Shown: piece by piece, positions 1 through 6,558 of the stretch
Position numbering within the stretch: position 1 is the first letter of the stretch
Layout: each line of letters begins with the position of its first letter
From: Bacillota bacterium
Lineage (GTDB): Bacteria > Bacillota > Dethiobacteria > Dethiobacterales > Dethiobacteraceae
NCBI GenBank assembly: GCA_018725345.1
Contig: QLUI01000066.1
Coordinates: 1 to 8,181, forward strand
Length of the DNA stretch: 8,181 nt
Reading direction: 5' to 3'
Position numbers and translations under genes: made by a program
Notes under the pieces: generated by a model
The model's input: only the letters and a program-made list of their open reading frames with translations
What the model was told of the DNA's origin: nothing
The model's database searches: none

Positions 1-8
1 GCTGATTT

Positions 9-13
9 CCTCC
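9..13 (-). promoter_or_regulatory. Ribosome binding site of the next gene, just outside the window
   Basis: The minus strand reads GGAGG followed by AAATCAGC up to the window edge. An 8-nt spacer means a start codon is expected at or just beyond base 1. The gap from the ispG stop contains no hairpin with a U-run, so the next gene is probably in the same operon. By known gene order in related Bacillota it may be proS (prolyl-tRNA synthetase); this cannot be seen here. Confidence 0.65.
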
Positions 14-40
14 ACAATAAAGGTCCCCGCAGTTCAATTC

Positions 41-1129
41 TTATTTCTGACTAACCCCAAAATCAGCCTTGCTGTTAAGATACTCGTATAGGAACGACAT
101 AAATTCATCAATCAGTCGATCCTGAGGGACTTTGCGCACTACTTCGCCGGCACAAAAAATCAGCCCTTGGTTCTTTCCGCCGGCAATCCCCAAATCTGCT
201 TCCCTGGCTTCCCCGGGACCATTTACAACACAGCCCATTACTGCCAAGGTCAGCGGTTCGGTAATCTCCGCAACCCTTTGTTCCAACTCTTTTACTAATT
301 CTATCAGGCTAATCTGGCAACGCCCACAAGTTGGACAGGAAATAACCCTCGGACCGAAACGCCGGATCTCCGCCGCAGCGAGAATTGCTTTAGCCACCCG
401 AATTTCTTCGACAGGCGGGGCTGTCAAAGAAATTCTAATCGTATCACCCAGCCCAGACAATAGCAACGCTCCAATCCCTACTGCAGAATAAACCGTACCG
501 CTAAAGGAAGAGCCCGCCTCTGTCACACCTAAATGTAACGGATAACGTGATTCTTTGGCAAACAACCTATTAGCAGCAACCGTTAGCGGGACTGAAGACG
601 CTTTTAAAGATATCACCAAGTCGTAAAAACCATGCTTTTCAGCCATCCGGATGTGATCCATAGCTGATTCCAGCATTGCCTCAGGAGTCGCCTTGCCATA
701 TTTATCCAGCAATCTTTGCTCTAGCGAGCCGGCATTGACGCCTATTCGGATAGGAACCTGTTTCTCCCCCGCAAGGCTTACCACTTCCGCCAAGCGCTCT
801 TCCCCACCTATATTACCGGGGTTAATCCGCAATTTCACCACTCCGGCACGAATGGCGCCCAAAGCAAAGCGGTGATTGAAATGGATGTCTGCCACAACGG
901 GAAGCGCTGATTGTTTAATCAAGTCTGGCAGGACAGCAACCGCCCGTTGGTTTGGCACTGCAACACGCACCAGTTCACAACCGGCCTGCTTCAATTCTGT
1001 GATTTGTGCCAGTGTAGCAGCCAGATCTGCCGTGTCGGTATTGGTCATAGACTCGATAATGACAGGCGCACCGCCGCCGATAGTCAGCGGGCCGACTTTA
1101 ACTGGTCTTGTCTGTTCACGCCGAAACAT
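41..1129 (-). CDS. ispG: 4-hydroxy-3-methylbut-2-en-1-yl diphosphate synthase (flavodoxin-type)
   Basis: IspG (GcpE) is an iron-sulfur enzyme that reductively opens MEcPP to HMBPP, the penultimate step of the MEP pathway. The N-terminal TIM-barrel part has TRPVKVGPLTIGGGAPV (7-23), SMTNTDT (27-33) and the VADIHFNHRFAL block (79-90). The C-terminal part carries the [4Fe-4S] ligands Cys265 and Cys268 (CPTCGRC), Cys300 (MGCVVNGPGE) and Glu307, equivalent to E. coli Cys270, Cys273, Cys305 and Glu312. At 362 aa it is the compact bacterial form without the extra domain of plant enzymes. The ATG at 1127-1129 has GGAGG 6 nt upstream. It lies 13 nt after rseP and about 40 nt before the next gene, with no terminator, so the operon continues beyond the window. 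Confidence 0.98.
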   Translation of the reverse strand: MFRREQTRPVKVGPLTIGGGAPVIIESMTNTDTADLAATLAQITELKQAGCELVRVAVPNQRAVAVLPDLIKQSALPVVADIHFNHRFALGAIRAGVVKLRINPGNIGGEERLAEVVSLAGEKQVPIRIGVNAGSLEQRLLDKYGKATPEAMLESAMDHIRMAEKHGFYDLVISLKASSVPLTVAANRLFAKESRYPLHLGVTEAGSSFSGTVYSAVGIGALLLSGLGDTIRISLTAPPVEEIRVAKAILAAAEIRRFGPRVISCPTCGRCQISLIELVKELEQRVAEITEPLTLAVMGCVVNGPGEAREADLGIAGGKNQGLIFCAGEVVRKVPQDRLIDEFMSFLYEYLNSKADFGVSQK

Positions 1130-1142
1130 CGCATTCCTCCTG

Positions 1143-2168
1143 CTAAAAGAAAAGGTCCAGACGGGTCAGATCCCGGTAGGCAATGACAATCATCAACAAA
1201 ATTAACACCGTAAACCCGACAAAATGGACGAATGATTCTTTTTGCGGATCTACCGGCCGGCCTCGCATACCTTCCACTAATAAGAAAACCAACCTGCTGC
1301 CGTCTAGGGCAGGAATAGGGAGCAAATTTAAGATTCCAAGATTCAGGCTGATAATTGCCGCCAGAGACATTAGGTTCACCACACCGGTTCTAGCCACTTC
1401 CCCCACAATCTGAATGATACCCACAGGACCAACCACATCGGGAGCAGCGCTGCCTGTTACCATCTGAATAATACTATTGACAAACAGTTGGATAAACCAG
1501 AAAGTGTGCTGTAGACCAGCACTTATCGAGAGCAGTGGCGAAAACATGCGTGTCTGAGCTTGAATGCCAATCCTGCCTTCTCCTGTTTGAGTGTCACGCA
1601 AGGGGACCAAAGCGACGAGACTGATTTCCCCCTGTCGCTCAAACTCGACAACAATTTCCTGTTCAGGATGAACGTGAATCAGCGAAACCAATTCCTCCCA
1701 GTCATCCACACGCTCTCCAGCAATGGAGATAATCCGATCTCCCTGCAGCAACCCTGCTTCACTCGCCCGCCCGCCTGGCTGTACAACTCCAATTTCCGTT
1801 GAAGAAAAAAGCGGCACACCAAGAAAAGCAAAATAAATAAGTGAAAACAACAACACAGCAAGCAGAAAATTCATGGCTGAGCCTGCAGCAATAACCAAAA
1901 AACGTGCCCAAACAGGCTTATTCTGGAAACTATCTTCACCTTTGCTATCCTCCGGGTTCTCACCCACTAGGCGCACAAAGCCGCCCAGTGGGAACGCACG
2001 CAAAGAATAAGTAGTTTCACCAGACTGGCGACCAAGCAACCGTGGACCGAACCCTATGGCAAACTCAGTTACACCAACCCCCAGCCGTTTTGCCACTAAG
2101 AAATGCCCCAATTCATGAAAGAAAATCAGTAAACCGAAAATAACAATTGCAGCAACAAGCGTTAGCAT
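1143..2168 (-). CDS. rseP: RseP/RasP-type site-2 intramembrane metalloprotease
   Basis: This membrane zinc protease cleaves substrates within the lipid bilayer; homologues cut anti-sigma factors and leftover signal peptides (RseP in E. coli, RasP in B. subtilis). The zinc site is HELGH (18-22) in the first membrane segment, with the third ligand Asp289 in PIPALDGSRL (284-293). GFGP at 39-42 and the second segment AAGSAMNFLLAVLLF (94-108) are family features. One PDZ domain lies at about 125-190 (IGVVQPGGRASEAGLLQGDRI region), as in Gram-positive members, while E. coli RseP has two. Two C-terminal membrane segments follow, at about 267-285 and 313-330. Length is 341 aa. The ATG has AAGGG upstream, overlapping the dxr stop, so coupling is likely. 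No anti-sigma gene is in the window to show its substrate. Confidence 0.96.
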   Translation of the reverse strand: MLTLVAAIVIFGLLIFFHELGHFLVAKRLGVGVTEFAIGFGPRLLGRQSGETTYSLRAFPLGGFVRLVGENPEDSKGEDSFQNKPVWARFLVIAAGSAMNFLLAVLLFSLIYFAFLGVPLFSSTEIGVVQPGGRASEAGLLQGDRIISIAGERVDDWEELVSLIHVHPEQEIVVEFERQGEISLVALVPLRDTQTGEGRIGIQAQTRMFSPLLSISAGLQHTFWFIQLFVNSIIQMVTGSAAPDVVGPVGIIQIVGEVARTGVVNLMSLAAIISLNLGILNLLPIPALDGSRLVFLLVEGMRGRPVDPQKESFVHFVGFTVLILLMIVIAYRDLTRLDLFF

Positions 2169-2172
2169 AGTT

Positions 2173-3330
2173 TCACCCTTTCATCTTTGCGTACTCCTGC
2201 GAAAGCAAGCGCGCTTCCTTGTCAACATCATGCAAAGTGTCAAAATCAGGCTCCGTTACTACTTTATGTTTATTCATGACCCTCTCAATTATACGAGGGA
2301 TGTCTAAAAAGCTTGCTTTACCCCCTAGAAAGAGACGCACAGCCTCTTCATTAGCCGCGTTTAAGACACAGGGCATGCTTCCCCCTATTGCACCGGCTAA
2401 GTAAGCTAAAGGAAGACAAGGAAAGTTGCTTTTATCCGGCGGGGCAAAATTCAGGGGACTAAGTGTGTTCCAGCAAACCCGGGGCGCATGACCAAGCAAC
2501 CGTTCCGGATATGTCAGAGCATATTGAATGGGGACACGCATGTCCGGTGTGCCTAACTGGGCTAGAACTGCGCCGTCACGATATACTACAAGAGAATGGA
2601 CAATACTTTCTCTATGAACCACAACATCAATCTTTTCATAGGGAAGGCCAAATAACCAGCGAGCCTCTATAACCTCTAAACCTTTATTCATCATGGTCGC
2701 TGAATCAATAGTGATCTTAGCGCCCATCACCCAGTTTGGATGTTTAAGCGCATCTTGGGGAGTAACAGTTTGTAGAAACGCCAAGTTACGCCCAAAAAAA
2801 GGTCCGCCTGAAGCAGTAAGTACTATTTTCTCCACGGCGTCCAGTTGTTGCCCCTGGATACACTGGAAAATGGCTGAATGCTCACTGTCCACAGGGAGAA
2901 TATTTACGCCTGCCTCTGCCGCCTGACGCATAGCCAGATGTCCTCCGGCAACAAGCGATTCTTTGTTTGCTAAAGCCAGTGTATTTCCAGCCGAAAGCGC
3001 AGCAAGAGTTGCAGCCAGACCAGCAAAACCCACCAGAGAATTAAGGACTATATCTGTTTCCTGATCTGCAGCCAGTTCCCGCAGACTATCCGGACCAGCC
3101 AAAATTTTTATGCCAAGACCGGAAAGTTCAGCCTTAAGTTCATTATAACAGGATTCATCACTAATTGCCACCACAGCAGGCAGAAAATGGCGAGCCTGAC
3201 GCGCGAGCTTCGCTGCTTGCCGGTGAGCAGATAAGGAATGTACCCGAAATAGCTCCGGGAAAGAGTCCACGACCTGGAGAGCCTGCGTGCCGATAGAACC
3301 GGTAGAGCCAAGCAATGCAATCCGTTTCAT
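2173..3330 (-). CDS. dxr: 1-deoxy-D-xylulose 5-phosphate reductoisomerase
   Basis: The enzyme rearranges and reduces DXP to 2-C-methyl-D-erythritol 4-phosphate with NADPH, the first committed step of the MEP isoprenoid pathway and the target of fosmidomycin. The N-terminal Rossmann motif is LLGSTGSIGTQAL (6-18). ANKESLVAGG (121-130) follows. The metal-binding residues are in VDSEHSA (Asp148, Glu150) and NKGLEVIEA (Glu219). The flexible-loop and substrate residues lie in TASGGPF (172-178) and HPNWVMGAKITIDSATMMNK (197-216, His197). The C-terminal helical domain includes LNAANEEAV (323-331). At 385 aa it is full length. The ATG at 3328-3330 is preceded by AGGGG, which overlaps the cdsA stop region. 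rseP begins 4 nt after its stop. It shares the operon with ispG, another enzyme of its pathway. Confidence 0.98.
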   Translation of the reverse strand: MKRIALLGSTGSIGTQALQVVDSFPELFRVHSLSAHRQAAKLARQARHFLPAVVAISDESCYNELKAELSGLGIKILAGPDSLRELAADQETDIVLNSLVGFAGLAATLAALSAGNTLALANKESLVAGGHLAMRQAAEAGVNILPVDSEHSAIFQCIQGQQLDAVEKIVLTASGGPFFGRNLAFLQTVTPQDALKHPNWVMGAKITIDSATMMNKGLEVIEARWLFGLPYEKIDVVVHRESIVHSLVVYRDGAVLAQLGTPDMRVPIQYALTYPERLLGHAPRVCWNTLSPLNFAPPDKSNFPCLPLAYLAGAIGGSMPCVLNAANEEAVRLFLGGKASFLDIPRIIERVMNKHKVVTEPDFDTLHDVDKEARLLSQEYAKMKG

Positions 3331-3342
3331 GCCGGTTACCCC

Positions 3343-4125
3343 TCAGAAAAGAATAACAAATAAAAAGTATGCGACCGGGATGACAAACAATATACTATCA
3401 ATCCTATCTAACACACCGCCGTGTCCCGGCAGAAAGCTTCCGGAATCTTTCACATTTCCCCAGCGTTTCAGCGCAGATTCGGCAAGATCGCCGAGTTGCC
3501 CCGTTACTGACAGCACTGCTCCCAAAGCGGCAGCCTGCCATAAGCTGTATCCTATGGATACTGCCATGAGCATCAAGGCTACTGCGGCAAATAGTACGCC
3601 GCCCGCCGCTCCTTCGATGGATTTTGCAGGGCTAACCGCCGGCAACAACTTTCTCCGACCCATACTCATTCCTACTAGGTAAGCGCCGGTCTCTGAAGCC
3701 CAGACTGTAATTAATGCGGCGGAAACCAGTAAAAATCCGTTAGGGGCTTGACGTAACAAGAGAATACAAGAGAGCAGCACAGTAACATAAAATACTCCCC
3801 AAAACAAAATAGCCAGATTTTTGAAATCGGCGGGATAAAATAGCAACCAATAAATACTTAATGCCAGAAAAATAAATATTAGTCCGATAAAATAACCGTT
3901 CAGACCGAAAGCTGAAACAGAAAAAAACATAAATAGATGAGAGGCATAGCCAAAAAGCCTATCGCTTCGGCGAGAAAGCCGAGCTATATTGTACAATTCT
4001 CGCAAAGCCATGATTCCGATGAATAATGCCATAAAAAAGAACGGCAGACCGCCAATCCAAGTGACTGCCAGCACTACAGGGATACCCACAAGGGTACTGA
4101 CCAATCGATGCCAAAACAAGAGCAT
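3343..4125 (-). CDS. cdsA: Phosphatidate cytidylyltransferase (CDP-diglyceride synthase)
   Basis: This integral membrane enzyme converts phosphatidic acid and CTP to CDP-diacylglycerol, the branch point of phospholipid synthesis. The full family signature lies at 217-243, SALKRWGNVKDSG, then FLPGHGG and VLDRID, preceded by GDLAES (212-217). The earlier substrate-site block SPAKSIEG is at 165-172. About seven or eight hydrophobic membrane segments run through the 260 aa. In SETGAY (144-149) Glu stands where many homologues have Asp. The start is uncertain: the ATG at 4123-4125 lies only 1 nt from the AGGAGG, whereas a TTG two codons further in (4117-4119) has the ideal 7-nt spacing and gives MFWHRLVSTLVGIP, closer to the usual N-terminus. 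The true protein may thus be 258 aa. dxr follows after 12 nt. Confidence 0.96.
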   Translation of the reverse strand: MLLFWHRLVSTLVGIPVVLAVTWIGGLPFFFMALFIGIMALRELYNIARLSRRSDRLFGYASHLFMFFSVSAFGLNGYFIGLIFIFLALSIYWLLFYPADFKNLAILFWGVFYVTVLLSCILLLRQAPNGFLLVSAALITVWASETGAYLVGMSMGRRKLLPAVSPAKSIEGAAGGVLFAAVALMLMAVSIGYSLWQAAALGAVLSVTGQLGDLAESALKRWGNVKDSGSFLPGHGGVLDRIDSILFVIPVAYFLFVILF

Positions 4126-4126
4126 C

Positions 4127-4132
4127 CCTCCT
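4127..4132 (-). promoter_or_regulatory. Ribosome binding site of cdsA; position questions the ATG start
   Basis: AGGAGG overlaps the uppS stop codon. One nucleotide separates it from the first ATG, too little for normal initiation; seven separate it from the TTG at 4117-4119. The site therefore favours the TTG start, although ATG is the usual automatic choice. Confidence 0.65.
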
Positions 4133-4898
4133 AAAGTTTTATGCCGCCAAAACGCCTGTCCCGGTTGCGATAGGCACTAATAGCTTCCTCAAGGTGTTCC
4201 CTGTTAAAGTCCGGCCAATTGACGTCCGTAAACCAAAGCTCTGTATAAGCAAGCTGCCAAAGCAAAAAGTTGCTCAGTCTGATTTCTCCACTAGGCCGGA
4301 TTAACAGGTCAGGGTCGGGAAGGGCTGCAGTAAAAAGATGGTTTGCTATAGTTTGTTCGTCTATTTGAGCAGGATTTACTTGACCGTCTACAGCTTTTTG
4401 CGCAAGAGTCCGCACAGCCGCAATAATTTCAGCTCTGCTACCGTAGTTAAGCGCAAAATTGAGCACCATGCCGGTATTCTTAGCCGTAACTCCTACTGCT
4501 TCAGATACGGCATTCCGGGTATGCGCAGGCAGACCTTCCATAAAACCAATCATTGTAACTTTAACATTATTTTTGTGCAAGTCATTTAGATCAGACTTTA
4601 AAAATTCATTCGGCAGACGCAATAAGAAATCGACTTCCGGCTTAGGACGTCTCCAGTTCTCCGTAGAAAAGGCATAGACGGTCAAAATACCGATACCCAT
4701 TTCATTAGCATGTTTTATTGTGCGCCGAAGCGCAACTATCCCCGCCTGATGTCCCGCTGTGCGGGGCAATTTTCGCTTTGCCGCCCAGCGGCCGTTTCCA
4801 TCCATGATGATTGCCACGTGATACGGAACAGAGCGTGTTTCCTTATTTGCATGAGTAGCTCCTTCATTACGAAACAACCGACGCAAAAAGCGGAGCAT
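4131..4898 (-). CDS. uppS: Undecaprenyl diphosphate synthase (cis-prenyltransferase)
   Basis: The enzyme adds eight IPP units in cis to farnesyl diphosphate, giving the C55 carrier used for peptidoglycan and other wall polymers; it acts at the inner face of the membrane. Family motifs are all present: MDGNGRWA (32-39, Mg/diphosphate-binding Asp33), H50, AFSTENWRRPKPEV (76-89), LNFALNYGSRAEI (146-158) and the C-terminal IRPSGEIRLSNFLLWQ (200-215) with Arg201, Arg207, Ser209 and Glu220. These correspond to E. coli positions plus seven. RPSGE replaces the more common RTSGE. The N-terminal extension begins with a basic, amphipathic stretch (MLRFLRRLFR) that may help membrane contact. Length is 255 aa. 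The ATG has GAGG 7 nt upstream. cdsA follows after 5 nt. Confidence 0.97.
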   Translation of the reverse strand: MLRFLRRLFRNEGATHANKETRSVPYHVAIIMDGNGRWAAKRKLPRTAGHQAGIVALRRTIKHANEMGIGILTVYAFSTENWRRPKPEVDFLLRLPNEFLKSDLNDLHKNNVKVTMIGFMEGLPAHTRNAVSEAVGVTAKNTGMVLNFALNYGSRAEIIAAVRTLAQKAVDGQVNPAQIDEQTIANHLFTAALPDPDLLIRPSGEIRLSNFLLWQLAYTELWFTDVNWPDFNREHLEEAISAYRNRDRRFGGIKL

Positions 4899-4922
4899 CT
4901 ACTCACCTCATTTTTGCTGCTT

Positions 4923-4950
4923 AAAAACCAGCCCCCTCGCAGGAGGGGGC
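4923..4950 (-). terminator. Intrinsic terminator/attenuator ahead of uppS
   Basis: An uninterrupted 8-bp stem GCCCCCTC/GAGGGGGC (4943-4950 with 4931-4938) closes a CTGC loop on the minus strand. It is followed by TGG and then TTTTT (4923-4927). The stem is very stable; the three-base gap before a short U-run makes it weaker than the two upstream terminators. It starts 2 nt after the stop of the 69-aa gene and ends about 25 nt before the uppS start, so partial termination (attenuation) is the likely role. Confidence 0.7.
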
Positions 4951-4952
4951 AC

Positions 4953-5162
4953 CTATGTCCAATTTTCAGCCGCCACTGTCAGTTCCAGCGTTTGCCTGTC
5001 ATCTACCAACCGTTGCCTGACAACTCTAAGAGGACCACGACTAGCCTCTCTTGGTGGAGTTGTGATCAGCACTCGTGTACAGATGCCGAACTCCGTCGCT
5101 AAGCGAACAGCATCATCTAGATAATTTGCTAAGAGATCAGGAAAGCCGTCCCCTTGGCTCAC
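4953..5162 (-). CDS. Small protein of unknown function between frr and uppS
   Basis: I do not recognise this 69-aa product. It looks real: GGAGG at 5170-5174, inside the end of frr, sits exactly 7 nt before a GTG start (5160-5162), and that start lies 2 nt past the frr stop. A terminator follows immediately after the TAG stop. The product appears soluble, with no signal peptide or membrane segment. Visible layout is a likely N-terminal helix (about 9-25, DLLANYLDDAVRLATEF), then likely beta strands RVLITTPP (30-37), PLRVVRQRLV (44-53) and TLELTVAAE (58-66). The TTPPRE...GPLRVVRQ segment resembles a conserved ligand- or RNA-facing loop plus strand, but this is only impression. The single Cys is not in a metal-binding pattern. 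Between frr and uppS a role in translation or envelope synthesis is possible but unproven; Bacillus subtilis lacks a gene at this place. Confidence 0.8.
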   Translation of the reverse strand: MSQGDGFPDLLANYLDDAVRLATEFGICTRVLITTPPREASRGPLRVVRQRLVDDRQTLELTVAAENWT

Positions 5163-5164
5163 TC

Positions 5165-5722
5165 TCAGACCTCCATAATCTCTTTTTCTTTTGCAGACAA
5201 TACTTTGTCCATTTCTTCAATATATTTGTCTGTGAGCTTCTGTATCTCATCCTGCGTTTTATGTAATTCATCCTCAGTTATCTCGCCGGATTTTTCTTTC
5301 TGCTTAAGCTCATCATTTGCATCACGGCGAATATTTCGAATGGCAACCCGGCCTTCTTCCGCCTTCTTTTTACTGACTTTCACCAAATCTTTACGCCTTT
5401 CCTCGGTCAACTGCGGAATTGCCAGGCGAATTACCGAACCATCACTATTTGGCGTCAGTGCTAAATCTGACTTCAGGATAGCACGCTCGATTTCTGCCAC
5501 AATCTTTTTATCCCAGGGCTGAATGAGCAAAAGGCGAGGCTCAGGCACGGAAATATTGGCAAGTTGGTTGATTGCCGTGGTGGAACCGTAATATTCCACG
5601 GTTATCCTGTCCAAAAGAGCAGGTGTGGCACGACCTGCACGGAGAGTCGACAAATCCCGCCTCAGTGCTGCCACAGCCTTCTCCATCCGCTCATCAGCTT
5701 CCTTATACACTTCCTTAGCCAT
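5165..5722 (-). CDS. frr: Ribosome recycling factor
   Basis: RRF works with EF-G to split the post-termination 70S complex so that ribosomes can re-initiate. The 185 residues equal the standard bacterial length. The N-terminal helix of domain I has the family block LSTLRAGRATPALLD (24-38); domain II contains the VEYYGSTTAINQLANISVPEPR stretch (42-63); then come LIQPWDKK (66-73), SDLALTPNSDG (85-95), and the domain I helices with RNIRRDAND (129-137, including the conserved Arg132). The ATG at 5720-5722 is preceded by AAAGGGGG, which overlaps the pyrH stop codon region, so the two genes are probably translated together. Its 3' end carries the Shine-Dalgarno of the next gene. Confidence 0.98.
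   Translation of the reverse strand: MAKEVYKEADERMEKAVAALRRDLSTLRAGRATPALLDRITVEYYGSTTAINQLANISVPEPRLLLIQPWDKKIVAEIERAILKSDLALTPNSDGSVIRLAIPQLTEERRKDLVKVSKKKAEEGRVAIRNIRRDANDELKQKEKSGEITEDELHKTQDEIQKLTDKYIEEMDKVLSAKEKEIMEV
5170..5174 (-). promoter_or_regulatory. Ribosome binding site of the 69-aa gene, inside frr
   Basis: A full GGAGG lies within the last codons of frr, 7 nt before the GTG at 5160-5162. This perfect spacing is the main reason to accept the GTG start and the gene itself. It also implies that translation of the small gene follows that of frr. Confidence 0.8.
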
Positions 5723-5735
5723 TATTTTTCCCCCT

Positions 5736-6452
5736 TTAAATCACGTACGTGCCGATTTTTTCGCCAAGCACAACTCGCTTAATATTACCAGACTTATTCA
5801 AACCGAAAACAACCAATGGAATTCTATTATCCATACAAAGGGATGCGGCAGTAGAATCCATCACGCCAAGTCCCTTATTGATCAAGTCAATGTAGGTTAG
5901 TTCAGTAAACTTTTTTGCTTCCAGATTAATTAAAGGGTCTGCGTCGTAGACCGCATCCACTTTTCCTTTGGCTAATAAAATAACTTCGGCTTCGATTTCT
6001 GCCGCGCGCAATGAAGCGGTCGTATCGGTGGAAAAATAGGGATTTCCTGTTCCTCCGGCAAAAATTACAACCCGTCCCTTTTCTAAGTGCCTGATAGCGC
6101 GACGCCTGATATAAGGTTCTGCTACCTGTTGCATCGCAATCGCCGACTGCACCCGAGTATCAACACCTCTTGTTTCCAGAGCATCCTGCAATGCCATAGC
6201 ATTTAACACCGTGGCCAACATCCCCATATAATCCGCTGTCGCCCGATCCATGCCGCGCTCTCCCGCCAGCGCTCCGCGCCAGATATTGCCGCCGCCAACT
6301 ACTATTGCTACTTCTACACCCAACCGACGCACATCCTCCACTTGGGCTGCGATATCTCGCAATACATCGGGGTCAATGCCAAAGCCTTTTTCACCTGCCA
6401 ATGCTTCCCCGCTTATTTTTAAAATTATGCGTTTATAAATTGCTTTTTCCAT
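5736..6452 (-). CDS. pyrH: UMP kinase (uridylate kinase)
   Basis: The enzyme phosphorylates UMP to UDP with ATP, a step of pyrimidine nucleotide synthesis supplying UTP and CTP. It belongs to the bacterial hexameric amino-acid-kinase fold, not the adenylate-kinase-like eukaryotic type. At 238 aa it has the normal length. Visible motifs are the N-terminal phosphate-binding strand YKRIILKISGEAL (6-18), the glycine-rich VVGGGNIWRG (51-60), DRATADYMGMLAT (69-81), the FAGGTGNPYFSTDTTA segment (131-146) and KVDAVYDADP (164-173), plus MDSTAASLC (198-206). The ATG is at 6450-6452, but its GGAGG (6467-6471) lies 14 nt upstream, longer than usual, and no better in-frame start is visible. frr follows after 13 nt. 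Confidence 0.97.
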   Translation of the reverse strand: MEKAIYKRIILKISGEALAGEKGFGIDPDVLRDIAAQVEDVRRLGVEVAIVVGGGNIWRGALAGERGMDRATADYMGMLATVLNAMALQDALETRGVDTRVQSAIAMQQVAEPYIRRRAIRHLEKGRVVIFAGGTGNPYFSTDTTASLRAAEIEAEVILLAKGKVDAVYDADPLINLEAKKFTELTYIDLINKGLGVMDSTAASLCMDNRIPLVVFGLNKSGNIKRVVLGEKIGTYVI

Positions 6453-6504
6453 GATAGGGGCAAAAACCTCCAGTAAAATTATTCTGCATCTCTAGAGAAA
6501 TCTC

Positions 6505-6542
6505 CTGTAAAAAAAGAACACCAGAGTGCTCTTTTTTTACAG
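6505..6542 (-). terminator. Long AT-rich terminator hairpin between tsf and pyrH
   Basis: This is a 38-nt near-perfect inverted repeat: two 17-nt arms around a TCTG loop (minus strand). The stem core is GAGCAC/GTGTTC, flanked by A7 on the 5' arm and U7 on the 3' arm. The one imperfect position is a G-U wobble in minus-strand RNA but an A-C mismatch in plus-strand RNA, so the structure fits best as a terminator of tsf-side transcripts. The 3' U-run gives the usual release signal. Read-through must feed pyrH unless a promoter that I cannot see exists; only about 50 nt separate it from the pyrH start. Confidence 0.8.
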
Positions 6543-6558
6543 TTATCCATCAAAATGC

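Noticed and set aside
1679..1861. Minus-strand ORF of 60 codons inside rseP, and a 70-codon one at 3108-3320 inside dxr
   Set aside because: They are alternate-frame readings of conserved membrane-segment and Rossmann-domain coding sequence, with no independent support.
132..5102. Plus-strand ORFs of 60-131 codons, e.g. 132-491, 876-1205, 3287-3682 and 4710-5102
   Set aside because: Each lies antisense to a minus-strand gene whose protein family is certain, or (4710-5102) runs antisense over the uppS start, the 4923-4950 hairpin and the well-supported 69-aa gene. None has a recognisable domain or convincing start context.
6478..6483. AATAAT as the -10 box of a separate pyrH promoter
   Set aside because: No acceptable -35 box lies 16-18 nt upstream, and transcription would start almost on the Shine-Dalgarno. 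AT-rich spacers give such matches by chance.
6505..6542. 38-nt palindrome as a transposon end, attachment site or repeat element
   Set aside because: It sits exactly in the tsf-pyrH gap with an A-run/stem/U-run layout and a G-U pair that fits minus-strand RNA. I saw no other copy and no target-site duplication or transposase.
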